Source: an uncultured Pseudomonadales bacterium
GTDB taxonomy: Bacteria; Pseudomonadota; Gammaproteobacteria; Pseudomonadales; Balneatricaceae
Length of the DNA: 49,799 bases
Reading direction: 5' to 3'
Assembly (NCBI GenBank): GCA_938084925.1
Contig: CALKFY010000075.1
Span: forward strand, 1-49,799
A program made the position numbers and the translations under genes. This document shows, in pieces, positions 1 through 8,724 of this stretch. The notes below the pieces were generated by a model that saw only the letters and a list, made by a program, of their open reading frames with translations, searched no databases and had not been told where the DNA came from. The stretch's first letter is position 1. The number at the start of each line of letters is the position of its first letter.

Positions 1-317
1 ACCTACAAGCCGAAGACCTTTGGTATGGCGACAATCAAACTGACACTTGGGATGAATTAAGCCAATGCATTACTCCCTTTGTACAAGCTTTACCGAAAGA
101 AACAGCGGCTTTGCTAACAGCGGTAGACCTAGAGGGTAAATCGCAAAAGCAATTAGCCGCTCAGCAAGGCCTTAGCTATTCTGGGCTAAAGTCTCGGGTG
201 CAACGTGGCCGAGAACAGCTACGGGGCTTGTTTCAATCTTGTTGCGAAATGGAGCTGGATCACCGTGGACAGCCCATGGGGTGCGTACCATCCAGCAAGT
301 GCAACAGCTGCAACTGA
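1..317 (+). CDS. sigZ: SigZ-like ECF RNA polymerase sigma factor, C-terminal part (5' end outside window)
   Basis: The frame is open from the left edge (first full codon at base 3) to a TGA at 315-317, giving about 104 residues. The middle holds a sigma-70 region 4 helix-turn-helix (GKSQKQLAAQQGLSYSGLKS) followed by the arginine-rich recognition stretch (RVQRGREQLR). The tail has a vicinal cysteine pair (SCCEMELDHRG) and a C-x5-C-x2-C end. This cysteine-rich end is what I remember of SigZ-type ECF factors, and it suggests direct metal or redox sensing, which is inference. The start, regions 2-3 and any anti-sigma partner lie outside the window. It converges on the copper ATPase gene 54 bp downstream. 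Confidence 0.75.
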   Translation, partial: LQAEDLWYGDNQTDTWDELSQCITPFVQALPKETAALLTAVDLEGKSQKQLAAQQGLSYSGLKSRVQRGREQLRGLFQSCCEMELDHRGQPMGCVPSSKCNSCN

Positions 318-371
318 CGCTAGCAAGAATATGGGGCAGACCTCATGCCTGCCCAGCAACTAGGTGTGCAA

Positions 372-2813
372 CTACGAGCGCGTTTTAAACCAACGTAAAC
401 GGTTTGCATTAGTCACCACCGTTACCGATGATAAGGACATGGCTAGACCCGCTAACATGGGATTCAACAACATACCTGTAAAGGGAAACAACAAGCCCGC
501 AGCAATGGGGATTCCCAAGCTGTTATAAGCAAAGGCCCCCACCAAATTCTGCTTGATATTACGCAACGTAGCTTGGCTAAGCTCGATGGCATCGGCCACT
601 CCATGCAAGGAATCACGCAGTAAGGTTAGGTCGGCGGTTTCCATGGCCACATCGGTACCACTACCGATAGCAAAGCCCACATCGGCTTGGCTTAAAGCCG
701 GCGCGTCATTGATACCATCCCCCACCATAGCCACCACGTGACCGTGGGCCTGCAGCTGTTTCAACACTGACAGCTTCTGCGCTGGTGACAAGCGGGCCTG
801 GTAGTCATCTACGCCTACTTGGTCTGCCACCAACTTGGCGGTGCCTTCGTTATCGCCAGTGAGCATCATCACTTTCACACCCATGCCATGTAAGCGTTGA
901 ATCGCCGCGGCACTGTCTTCACGTAATGGATCGGCAAGGGCAAAACCAGCTTGCAGTTGGCCATCCTGCGCTAGCAACATTAGGGTAGCACCAGCTTGCG
1001 CCTGCAACCAACTAGCGGCAGCGGTTAAATCCACACCTTCGGCTTCTAGCCATTCAGGCTTACCTAATAGCAAGCCATCAGCTAATACACCTTTGCCCTG
1101 CACCGCGGTGAAGCCGTTAATAGCAGCCACTGGTGAGTCGCCACAAAAATCCACCACCGCACGGGCCAAGGGATGCTCGGAGCTTTGCTCTAAGGCTTTA
1201 GCTAAAGCTAGTACTTGATCAGACTCAGCACCATTGAACACTTCGCTACTCACAACGGAGGGTTTACCCTGTGTTATAGTGCCGGTCTTATCCAACACCA
1301 CCCAGTCCAATTTGCTAGCATTCTGCAGTGCTTCAGCATTGCGCACCAGCACCCCCATTTCCGCGGCTTTGCCCACGCCTAACATAATAGAAATTGGCGT
1401 TGCCAAACCCAAAGCACAGGGGCAAGCAATAATCAGCACCGATACGGCACTTACTAAGGCATAGGTGACAGCAGGTTCTGGCCCGATTAGATACCAAGCT
1501 ACAGCCGTTACTATTGCTATCAGCATAACTATGGGCACGAAAACTGCGGCTACCTGGTCGGCCAAACGGCTAATGGGCGCCTTACTATTTTGCGCCTGGC
1601 GCACCATGTCGATGATCCGCGCTAGGGCCGTGGCACTACCTACGCGGGTGGCTTCTAGCACTAAGCTACCTTGTTGATTGATGGTGCCACCAGAAAGCAA
1701 ATCACCTTGCTGCTTTAGCACGGGAACGGGTTCACCTGTGAGCATAGATTCGTCAATGTAGGTCTGGCCGTCTAACACCTTGCCATCCACAGGCACTTTA
1801 TCACCTGGCCTTAGACGTAAGTGATCACCAACTAACACCTGCGCTACAGGCACTTCGATGTCTTGACCATTGCGGATCACCCAAGCATGGCTAGCCTTCA
1901 AATTTAGCAAGGCATTGAGGCTAGTTTGGGTTTTGCTACGGGCACGCAGCTCCATGGCTTGGCCTAAGTTTATCAAGCCGATAATCATCACCGCGGCTTC
2001 AAAATACACCCCACGGGCCGCTTCGGGAAACCAGCCCGGCAGATACACTACAGCAATAGAATACAACCAAGCACTGCCTGTGCCTAAAGCTACCAAGGTA
2101 TCCATATTGGCATGGCCGCTGCGCAGTGCTTTAAAACCACTGCGATAAAAGTGCCCACCGGTAATCACCATTAAAGCCAAAGTCGCCCAAGCAATACCTT
2201 GCAGCAACAGACCAGGCCCGATATCCATACCAAAGAACATCAAACCTAAGCCAAACACCACACCTACAACCGCGTATATTGAGCGTCTTTTTAGATCGAG
2301 TTTTAATTGCGCTAGCTGTTCAGCTTGGGCCAATTCTGGGTCTATAATTTCTTTACCGTCATAACCGGCTTGTTGTAACGAACTAATAAGATCTTGCGTG
2401 TTCACTTGGCCAAAGATATCTGCCGTGCGGCTAGCAAAATTCACCTGAACTTGCTTTACCCCAGCCACCTTATTCAGGGCTTTATCCACGGCACTAACAC
2501 ACGCAGCACAGGTCATACCTTCTAAAGTCAGCTGCACATCAGCAGGCTTGGTTGCCACAAATTCGTTGCTAGATGAGCTATCTTCGGGCTTAACAAACAC
2601 CTGCCCTTGCCACGGTTCAGGCTGGTATTTTGCTAACGCTGCAAGCACCTTGGGCAAATCCAAACTACTGGTAATAACAAACTGTTTGGTTTGCAAATTG
2701 GCTTCTATTACGGCTTCGGCATCCTGCTCCTGTAACAGCGCCGTGACCCTTTTAAGGCAACCACCACACTTAATATCAGGGGCAAATATCTCCACCTTGT
2801 GTGAACTTGTCAT
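372..2813 (-). CDS. copA: Copper-translocating P1B-type ATPase
   Basis: An 813-residue inner-membrane heavy-metal ATPase expected to export Cu(I). Two N-terminal metal-binding domains are visible: a degenerate first one (C16-G-G-C19) and a canonical second one (GMTCAAC, C102/C105). Then come membrane helices, the TGE actuator loop (LTGEPVPV), the transmembrane metal site CPC (IIACPCALGLATP), the phosphorylated aspartate (DKTGT), the P1B marker SEHPLA and the hinge (GDGINDAP). The CPC motif with a MerR regulator supports copper or silver over zinc. It starts one base after the stop of the regulator gene, so the two form one transcript. Length is normal for a two-domain CopA. Specificity is inferred from motif and family. 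Confidence 0.93.
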   Translation of the reverse strand: MTSSHKVEIFAPDIKCGGCLKRVTALLQEQDAEAVIEANLQTKQFVITSSLDLPKVLAALAKYQPEPWQGQVFVKPEDSSSSNEFVATKPADVQLTLEGMTCAACVSAVDKALNKVAGVKQVQVNFASRTADIFGQVNTQDLISSLQQAGYDGKEIIDPELAQAEQLAQLKLDLKRRSIYAVVGVVFGLGLMFFGMDIGPGLLLQGIAWATLALMVITGGHFYRSGFKALRSGHANMDTLVALGTGSAWLYSIAVVYLPGWFPEAARGVYFEAAVMIIGLINLGQAMELRARSKTQTSLNALLNLKASHAWVIRNGQDIEVPVAQVLVGDHLRLRPGDKVPVDGKVLDGQTYIDESMLTGEPVPVLKQQGDLLSGGTINQQGSLVLEATRVGSATALARIIDMVRQAQNSKAPISRLADQVAAVFVPIVMLIAIVTAVAWYLIGPEPAVTYALVSAVSVLIIACPCALGLATPISIMLGVGKAAEMGVLVRNAEALQNASKLDWVVLDKTGTITQGKPSVVSSEVFNGAESDQVLALAKALEQSSEHPLARAVVDFCGDSPVAAINGFTAVQGKGVLADGLLLGKPEWLEAEGVDLTAAASWLQAQAGATLMLLAQDGQLQAGFALADPLREDSAAAIQRLHGMGVKVMMLTGDNEGTAKLVADQVGVDDYQARLSPAQKLSVLKQLQAHGHVVAMVGDGINDAPALSQADVGFAIGSGTDVAMETADLTLLRDSLHGVADAIELSQATLRNIKQNLVGAFAYNSLGIPIAAGLLFPFTGMLLNPMLAGLAMSLSSVTVVTNANRLRWFKTRS

Positions 2814-2814
2814 A

Positions 2815-3228
2815 CTATTGTTGCTCCCAGGTTTCTATGAGATGGCAGATGCGGTGGCCATCGGGTGCACCATCGGGCATTTGTTGCCACTGGCCTAAGG
2901 CCTTTTGCATGCGTTGCAATTGCTGTTGTAAATCAGCTATCTTGGCTTCTATGACCGGCACCCTTTGTTGCAATAGATCACGTACCATAGGACAAGGTGA
3001 ATCCCCAGCCGCTTCATGGCCCAGGATGGCACTAATCTCTTTTAAGCTAAAACCTAGGGAACGAGACTGATTGATAAAACGTAAACGCTTAAGTTGGCTG
3101 GCATCATATAGCTGATAGCCATTGTTGGGATCGCGCGTAGACGCCAGCAATTTCTGGCGTGTGTAGTGGCGTACAGTTTCAGCGGTAACTTCCGCAGCAC
3201 TGGCCAATTGGCTTACAGTCATGGACAT
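2815..3228 (-). CDS. MerR-family heavy-metal-responsive regulator of the copper ATPase operon
   Basis: A 137-residue MerR protein: N-terminal winged helix (residues 4-40, VRHYTRQKLL and GYQLYDASQLKRL), then a long dimerisation helix (about 80-117) and a short metal-binding loop. The start at 3228 is supported by AGGAG seven bases upstream. Cysteines are at 79 (SPCPMV) and 128 (HRICHLIE). CueR normally has two cysteines in the C-terminal loop, while MerR and ZntR have a helix cysteine plus two or more; here only one loop cysteine is present, next to H125 and H129. The metal is therefore uncertain, although the adjacent gene indicates copper. It probably activates its own promoter at 3255-3286. 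Confidence 0.9.
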   Translation of the reverse strand: MSMTVSQLASAAEVTAETVRHYTRQKLLASTRDPNNGYQLYDASQLKRLRFINQSRSLGFSLKEISAILGHEAAGDSPCPMVRDLLQQRVPVIEAKIADLQQQLQRMQKALGQWQQMPDGAPDGHRICHLIETWEQQ

Positions 3229-3254
3229 AAGATTTCTCCTAAATGGATAACCCC

Positions 3255-3286
3255 ATTGTAAAACCTAAGTGTTACACATAGGTCAA
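3255..3286 (-). promoter_or_regulatory. MerR-type promoter with operator dyad in an over-long spacer
   Basis: On the minus strand a -35 TTGACC (3281-3286) and a -10 TACAAT (3255-3260) are separated by 20 bp, the stretched spacing typical of MerR-activated promoters. A 21 bp dyad with ACCTA/TAGGT ends (3263-3283) fills the spacer, and its inner bases are also nearly symmetric. It lies about 30 bp upstream of the merR-like start, so regulator and ATPase would be co-induced. Confidence 0.85.
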
Positions 3287-3403
3287 CAGCAACACCAGAT
3301 ATGCTTATACTAATTTAGTTTAAATTGTTGCTTACCCATCCCCATCGCGGTGATACTGAGCACATACATTACACCCACAGGCCCATTAAGGCAGGATCAT
3401 TAA

Positions 3404-4087
3404 ATGCAAAATGTACTCATTACCGGCGCCAATCGCGGCATTGGCTTAGCGCTTACCCAACATTACCTAAAAGCTGGCTGGCAAGTTATTGCAACCTATC
3501 GCAAAGCTTACGATATTGAGTCCTTACAAGCCTTAAGCTGCCCGCAACTGGCCTTGATGCAAGCCGATGTTGGCAACGACGAGGACTTAGAGAATCTCGC
3601 CCAACAACTCGAGAGCAAGGGCCTGGATTTAATCATCAACAATGCCGGTGTCTACGGCCCTCGCAACCAAGCTTTGGGTACCATCGATCGTCAAACATGG
3701 CGGGATGTTTTGGAAGTGAATACCATCTCCCCTCTCATGCTTGCCCAAGCCCTAGCTGATAATCTGGCGCAAAACCAAGGTACCTTGGCCATCATCAGCT
3801 CCAAGGTAGGTAGCATTGATGATAACTCCGGCGGTGAGGGTTACATGTACCGTTCGTCAAAGACCGCCGTCAATCAGGTAGTAAAAAGCTTATCCATTGA
3901 TTTAGCACCTTATAACATCACTGTGGTAGCCCTACACCCAGGTTGGGTGCGCACGGATATGGGTGGGCCTAATGGCCATATTGACGTGCAGGAAAGTGTA
4001 GCCGGACTAACTAAAGTACTGGCCAACTTAAACCCTGAATTAAGTGGTCACTTTATTAACTATGACGGCAATGAGATTGCTTGGTAA
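3404..4087 (+). CDS. Short-chain dehydrogenase/reductase (C-factor-like SDR)
   Basis: A 227-residue classical SDR. It shows the Rossmann dinucleotide motif ITGANRGIGLAL (residues 6-17), NNAGVYG, a catalytic serine in IISSKVGS and the YxxxK pair in YMYRSSK, followed by HPGWVRTDMGG. This short form resembles the cytosolic C-factor (CsgA-like) group of NAD(P)H-dependent carbonyl reductases. The substrate cannot be read from sequence. A weak ribosome site (AGGA) precedes the ATG. It runs convergently into the LysR gene with a 6 bp gap and has no obvious operon partner. Confidence 0.85.
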   Translation: MQNVLITGANRGIGLALTQHYLKAGWQVIATYRKAYDIESLQALSCPQLALMQADVGNDEDLENLAQQLESKGLDLIINNAGVYGPRNQALGTIDRQTWRDVLEVNTISPLMLAQALADNLAQNQGTLAIISSKVGSIDDNSGGEGYMYRSSKTAVNQVVKSLSIDLAPYNITVVALHPGWVRTDMGGPNGHIDVQESVAGLTKVLANLNPELSGHFINYDGNEIAW

Positions 4088-4093
4088 AGCCAG

Positions 4094-4999
4094 CTAATCA
4101 CTGGCAGTTTTCATAAATAAAGGTTTCATGCTTTCCAGCATACTCACAAAAGGGCGCAATACCGGGTTGGTGTTGCGCTGGCGCCACTGCACATAAACCG
4201 GAATACATGAATCAATATCTTTTATTGGCAAACGCACGATACCTGGCCTAACGGCAGTGCCGGGTAACTCATAGTTCAAACCCATACCCACACCCATCTG
4301 TACCAAGGCATCCATACTCACCGGGTCATCTGTGACAAAGGCAATATTGTAAGGCTGATTGTGGCGCCCAAAATAGTCATCCAGCATCATGCGCTGCGAA
4401 CGCCATTTATTGTATGGCCCAACCACAAACCTTTCATTGATCACATCGGCAAATTCGACATAGGGCCGATGGGCTAAAAGGTGGTTTTCTGGCGCTATAA
4501 AATAGATTTCTTTATTGGCAATATGCAAAAATTCCAAATTTGGCTCCGGCGATAAGTCGCTGATAAATCCCAAATCAATCGTACCATCATGCAGGTTGCT
4601 GGCGATTTCCTGAGTCCAAGCGAACTTAGGTGTGACGTTTATGGCCGGCATATTAGCCAATACATGGGCTATCACTCTTGGCAAAATATCCGACATTACA
4701 TTGCCCGAATAACCTAATTCAATAGTACCCACCTGCCCTTGGCTCAAGGCCAGTAACTCATCACGCAAGTTCTCATCTTGGGAGACTATTCTTTGGGCAT
4801 GGCGCAAAAACACCTCACCATAGGGCGTGATGGCCATTTTCCGTGTAGTACGACTAAAAATGGCATGGCCATACTCTTCTTCCAAATTAATTATCACTCT
4901 GGTGACTTTAGAATTGGCCAAACCTAACCGTTCGGCAGCTAATGAAAAACTCAAATATTCCGCCACCTTGAGGGCAATTTGGGCCTCGTCAATACGCAT
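4094..4999 (-). CDS. LysR-family transcriptional regulator
   Basis: A 301-residue LysR protein: N-terminal winged helix-turn-helix (SFSLAAERLGLANSKVTRVI), linker helix and an effector-binding domain from about residue 90. The start is supported by GAGGA close upstream. It is divergent from the ABC binding-protein gene starting at 5132, so it is the natural candidate regulator of the transport and hydrolysis operon at 5.1-12.9 kb. That link is inferred from position only. The 132 bp shared intergenic region is AT-rich and holds short dyads but no clear T-N11-A box that I could settle on. Confidence 0.88.
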   Translation of the reverse strand: MRIDEAQIALKVAEYLSFSLAAERLGLANSKVTRVIINLEEEYGHAIFSRTTRKMAITPYGEVFLRHAQRIVSQDENLRDELLALSQGQVGTIELGYSGNVMSDILPRVIAHVLANMPAINVTPKFAWTQEIASNLHDGTIDLGFISDLSPEPNLEFLHIANKEIYFIAPENHLLAHRPYVEFADVINERFVVGPYNKWRSQRMMLDDYFGRHNQPYNIAFVTDDPVSMDALVQMGVGMGLNYELPGTAVRPGIVRLPIKDIDSCIPVYVQWRQRNTNPVLRPFVSMLESMKPLFMKTASD

Positions 5000-5131
5000 A
5001 AATTCCTCAATTATTCTATTTTTTGCAATAATTGAATCAATTTAGCATATTCCCTTACCTTATACGAATGTCTTACTCTGTTGACTCAGGTCAATAAAAA
5101 TATAATTACCTGCAAACTACGGAGAACTATA

Positions 5132-6694
5132 ATGAAGACAAAAAATACTTGGCTAAAGGCCGCCACTATTGGTGCCGCCTTAACTGCCAGCGCCACGGCC
5201 ATGGCCGGTAACGATTTACGCTGGGGCATGACCGGTGACGCAATTTCCTTAGACCCACAAGGTGTTTTGGGGGCTGTAGAAATTATCTTCTTACGCAATG
5301 TCTATGATGGCTTGATGGTGGTAGATGGCGACAACCAGCCTATGCATGGTTTGGCGGAAAGCCATGAAGTACTTGCTGACGGCACTATTCGCTTTACTTT
5401 GCGCAAGGGTGTGAAGTTCCACGGTGGTCAAGACTTTACTGCTGATGACGTGGTGTTCTCTATCGCGCGTACGCAAGGTGAGAAAAGCGCCTTTAAGAGC
5501 ATGGTAGCGGCGGTAGACAAGGCGGTTAAAGTGGACGACTACACAGTCGACATCATCATGAAACGCCCTGATCCACTAATTCTTAGCAATTTAGCTAACG
5601 CCTATATTATGGACTCTGGCTGGGCAGCAGAACACGGAGTAGAAGAAGCACCAGGTGGTGCTAACAAGGGTTTGTACACAGAAAACAACATGAACGGTAC
5701 CGGCATGTTGAAGCTAGTTGAGCGTCAACCCACTATCTCTTCCACGCTCGTACGCAATGATAACTTCTGGGGTGATGCCACAGATTATTACCCTGGTAAC
5801 ATCGATAGGGTAATCACCACCACCATCGGCAGCGCCTCTACTCGTGTAGCAACACTCCTGTCTGGCGATTTGGAGCTGGTAACGGAAGTACCGCTACCTG
5901 ACTTAGGTCGCGTCGATAGTGACAGCAATCTAAAGATAGAAGGCACGGCGCAATTGCGTACTATCTTCTTTGGTTTCAACCTAACCACCGACAACCTAGT
6001 TTCTACTGAGGGCAACCCATTTGCCAAGCCGGAAGTTCGTAAAGCTGTATCGGTGGCGCTAGACCGTGGTTTGATTCAGAAGAAGATTATGCGTGGCGTA
6101 TCCGTACCCACCACTATTCTAGCTTACCCTGGCACACAAGGGCATACTGATGCTTTAGCCGCAGTAGAAAAGGGCAACCCCAAAAAAGCTAAAGAAATGC
6201 TAGCAGCAGCTGGCTACCCTGATGGCTTCTCGGTACAGTTGGATTGTCCTAACAACCGTTATGTTAACGACGAATCTATCTGTCAAGCCGCTGTATCTAT
6301 GCTAGCTAAAGCCGGTATCAAGGTGAACTTGAACGCCTTACCAAAGGACCAGTGGATGCCACTATTGCTAGAAGACAAGTCTGACTTCTACATGCTAGGT
6401 TTTGGTACCCCGACCAACGACTCTTTGTTCACCTTTGGTCACATCTACAACCAGGGTCCATTCCAGTCTGGCTACGCCAATGCTGAAGTCACCGCTCTTA
6501 TCGGCGAAGCCGCTGTTGAAGCTGATGCCGCTAAGCGTACCGTGATGATGGAGAAGATTTCACAGATCACCAAAGACGACATGGCAGTAGTGCCTGTGCA
6601 CTACCAGATGATTAACTGGGGCATGACCAATGGTCTAAGTATTCCGGTTGACTTTAGTAACCTGCCAAACTTCCGCTACGCGGTAATGCAGTAA
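5132..6694 (+). CDS. Peptide/nickel-type ABC transporter, periplasmic substrate-binding protein
   Basis: A 520-residue family 5 solute-binding protein (DppA/OppA type). The ATG at 5132 is preceded by GGAG (5121-5124) and starts a clean Sec signal peptide (MKTKNTWLKAATIGAALTAS, likely cut after AMA at residue 25). An ORF start upstream at 5081 would bury this signal and is rejected. The mature part begins RWGMTGDAISLDPQG, typical of the family, and continues with LRKGVKFHGGQDFTADDV. It heads the operon with two permeases, a fused ATPase, a DUF2817 hydrolase and an amidase, suggesting a peptide or amide ligand. Upstream are TTGACT (5081) and TATAAT (5101), spaced only 14 bp, so the promoter is uncertain. 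Confidence 0.92.
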   Translation: MKTKNTWLKAATIGAALTASATAMAGNDLRWGMTGDAISLDPQGVLGAVEIIFLRNVYDGLMVVDGDNQPMHGLAESHEVLADGTIRFTLRKGVKFHGGQDFTADDVVFSIARTQGEKSAFKSMVAAVDKAVKVDDYTVDIIMKRPDPLILSNLANAYIMDSGWAAEHGVEEAPGGANKGLYTENNMNGTGMLKLVERQPTISSTLVRNDNFWGDATDYYPGNIDRVITTTIGSASTRVATLLSGDLELVTEVPLPDLGRVDSDSNLKIEGTAQLRTIFFGFNLTTDNLVSTEGNPFAKPEVRKAVSVALDRGLIQKKIMRGVSVPTTILAYPGTQGHTDALAAVEKGNPKKAKEMLAAAGYPDGFSVQLDCPNNRYVNDESICQAAVSMLAKAGIKVNLNALPKDQWMPLLLEDKSDFYMLGFGTPTNDSLFTFGHIYNQGPFQSGYANAEVTALIGEAAVEADAAKRTVMMEKISQITKDDMAVVPVHYQMINWGMTNGLSIPVDFSNLPNFRYAVMQ

Positions 6695-6711
6695 GTTTCA
6701 TTGCTATATTT

Positions 6712-6738
6712 GGGCCCTACTAGCTAGGGCCCTTTTTT
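6712..6738 (+). terminator. Rho-independent terminator/attenuator between binding protein and permease genes
   Basis: A perfect 8 bp stem (GGGCCCTA at 6712-6719 with TAGGGCCC at 6725-6732), a 5-base loop and six T residues follow the binding-protein stop by 17 bp. Its position inside the operon fits partial termination, giving more binding protein than membrane components. Confidence 0.9.
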
Positions 6739-6838
6739 CTTCCCTATTATTGATTCGTTTAAGAATTTTGCAAAATGCGCAACAGCTGCTCATTTTCGCA
6801 AAGCTTTTACTCACCCAGAAAGGTTTCAGGAGCCAATC

Positions 6839-7804
6839 ATGGCCATCAAATTACTGCAACGCTTGTTACAGTCAATGCTAGTACTGTTAGCCACCGGATT
6901 TTTGGCATTTCTCATTATGAGTTTTGCCCCAGACCCCGTAGACAACATCGCTGGCGATTACGCCACCACCGAAGACCGCGCCCGCATTCGCGCAGAGTTG
7001 GGCTATGACCGCCCATTCTTAGTGCAGTATGGCGAATATATGGTGAAATTTGTGCAGTGGGACCTGGGTAGCTCATTACGCACCTCGGAACCCGTTGCCG
7101 AATTGATTGCCTCCCGTGCCCCAGCCACCCTTGAGTTGGTACTGGTCTCCACCATCATGACCTTAGGTGCCGGCATTTGGTTAGGCATCTACACAGGCGT
7201 ACACCGCCGCAGCAAACGTACCCAGGCCATTCTAACTAGTAGCTTGCTAGGTATTTCTATGCCTACCTTCCTACTGGGCTTGTTAGCCATTTATATTGGC
7301 GCCGTCGAACTCGGCTGGTTCCCAGCCTCTGGTCGCAAAGCTGTTGATACTTGGATGTGGACTTCATCCCTCGTTTCTTTAGAAGGTTGGCGCTCCATTT
7401 TTATGCCTGCACTTACACTATCTATCTTTAACGTCGGTTTGTTTATTCGCCTAGTCCGTGCCGATGTGTTGGAAATCCGCACCATGGACTACATCAAATT
7501 TGCCCGTGCTCGAGGTTTGCCAGAAAAAACCATCAACAACAAGCATGTATTACCTAACGCCATTATGCCGGTAATTAATGTCGCAGCCTTGAACATTGGT
7601 GTCATGATCGCCTTCTCTCTGATCACCGAATCGGTTTTCCAGTGGCCTGGCCTTGGTTTGATGTTTATTCAATCCATCTCCTTTAGCGACTTCCCGGTAA
7701 TGTCGGCCTACTTCCTACTAGTGGCAGCCATCTTTATTGGCTTAAACCTGTTGGCTGACGTGTTACTGTCCATCGTCGACCCACGAATCCGCCGAGGCGA
7801 ATAA
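6839..7804 (+). CDS. ABC transporter permease (DppB/OppB-like)
   Basis: A 321-residue inner-membrane permease. The N-terminal helix (LLQRLLQSMLVLLATGFLAF) and the following periplasmic segment (DPVDNIAGDYAT, then RAELGYDRPFLVQYGEYM) are the DppB N-terminal signature. The cytoplasmic EAA loop is at RADVLEIRTMDYIKFARARG, followed by HVLPNAIMPVI. A ribosome site (CAGGAG) precedes the ATG. It is two bases upstream of the second permease, with which it would form the membrane channel. Confidence 0.93.
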   Translation: MAIKLLQRLLQSMLVLLATGFLAFLIMSFAPDPVDNIAGDYATTEDRARIRAELGYDRPFLVQYGEYMVKFVQWDLGSSLRTSEPVAELIASRAPATLELVLVSTIMTLGAGIWLGIYTGVHRRSKRTQAILTSSLLGISMPTFLLGLLAIYIGAVELGWFPASGRKAVDTWMWTSSLVSLEGWRSIFMPALTLSIFNVGLFIRLVRADVLEIRTMDYIKFARARGLPEKTINNKHVLPNAIMPVINVAALNIGVMIAFSLITESVFQWPGLGLMFIQSISFSDFPVMSAYFLLVAAIFIGLNLLADVLLSIVDPRIRRGE

Positions 7805-7806
7805 GC

Positions 7807-8709
7807 ATGCAAAAATTTCTACAACATAATATCGTGCAGGATTATCTGCGCACCCCATCGGCCATCCTTTCTTCCTTGGTATTGGTGGCCATTATTTTTT
7901 GTGCCATATTTGCCGGCTATATCACCAACCAAAACCCTTTTGATCCTTTACAACTGGACTTGATGGATTCGCAAATCCCGCCTGTGTGGCTGGAATATGG
8001 TGACGAGCGCTTTATCTTTGGCACCGACGAACAAGGACGTGATGTATTAGCCGCTCTGTTTTACGGTTCACGTCTGTCCTTATTGGTCGGTTTAGCTTCG
8101 GTTCTCTTGTCATGCTTTATTGGTATTGGCCTAGGCCTGGCTGCTGGCTTCTTCCGTGGCACCACCGACACCGTTGTGACACGTCTAGCTGACCTGCAAA
8201 TGACCATCCCAGGTTTGATTGTCGCGCTTATGCTCGCCGGTGTGATCAAGTCACAAATATCCATGGAAATGCAAGAAACCGTGATGATCTATGTGGTTAT
8301 TTTGGCCATAGGCTTTTCTGACTGGCCTAAATACGCCCGCGTAACCCGCTCTGCAGTGATGATTGAAAGCCAGGAAGACTATGTTTTGGCGGCCCGCGCC
8401 ATGGGTGCCTCACCTTGGTATATTCTGTTTAAACATGTATTACCCAACGTTATGCGCTCTAACATTGTTATTGCCACCGTTGGTTTGGGTATCGCTATCA
8501 TGCTCGAAGCTACTCTAAGTTTCTTAGGTGCCGGTGTGCCTGTCAGCACACCTTCCTTAGGCACCTTGATTCGTACCGGCTCCAACTTCCTGTTTGCCGG
8601 TGAATGGTGGGTGGTATTCTTCCCCGGCCTAATGCTGATCCTAACGGTTTTTTCCATCAACATTCTTGGTGATTGGCTACGTGATGCCATGAACCCAAAA
8701 CTAGACTAA
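7807..8709 (+). CDS. ABC transporter permease (DppC/OppC-like)
   Basis: A 300-residue permease with the DppC-type N-terminal helix, the conserved FGTDEQGRDVLAALFYGSR segment after it, and an EAA loop (EDYVLAARAMGASPWYILF) followed by HVLPNV. It partners the preceding permease in the dipeptide/oligopeptide-type importer. Spacing to its neighbours (2 bp upstream, 15 bp downstream) indicates one transcript. Substrate not determinable. Confidence 0.93.
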   Translation: MQKFLQHNIVQDYLRTPSAILSSLVLVAIIFCAIFAGYITNQNPFDPLQLDLMDSQIPPVWLEYGDERFIFGTDEQGRDVLAALFYGSRLSLLVGLASVLLSCFIGIGLGLAAGFFRGTTDTVVTRLADLQMTIPGLIVALMLAGVIKSQISMEMQETVMIYVVILAIGFSDWPKYARVTRSAVMIESQEDYVLAARAMGASPWYILFKHVLPNVMRSNIVIATVGLGIAIMLEATLSFLGAGVPVSTPSLGTLIRTGSNFLFAGEWWVVFFPGLMLILTVFSINILGDWLRDAMNPKLD

Positions 8710-8724
8710 TAAGGCGCGAACGAC

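Noticed and set aside
318-371. GGGCAG/CTGCCC hairpin between sigZ and copA as a terminator
   Set aside because: The stem is plausible but there is no T-run on either strand; too weak to list.
1234-1677. Open reading frames on the plus strand inside copA
   Set aside because: They are antisense shadows of a gene with complete P-type ATPase motifs; no ribosome sites and no protein family character.
5081-5106. TTGACT and TATAAT as the promoter of the ABC operon
   Set aside because: The spacer is only 14 bp, too short for a normal sigma-70 promoter; not listed as a feature.
5081-5131. Earlier start for the ABC binding protein
   Set aside because: It would put 17 residues before a clean signal peptide; GGAG at 5121-5124 supports the ATG at 5132.
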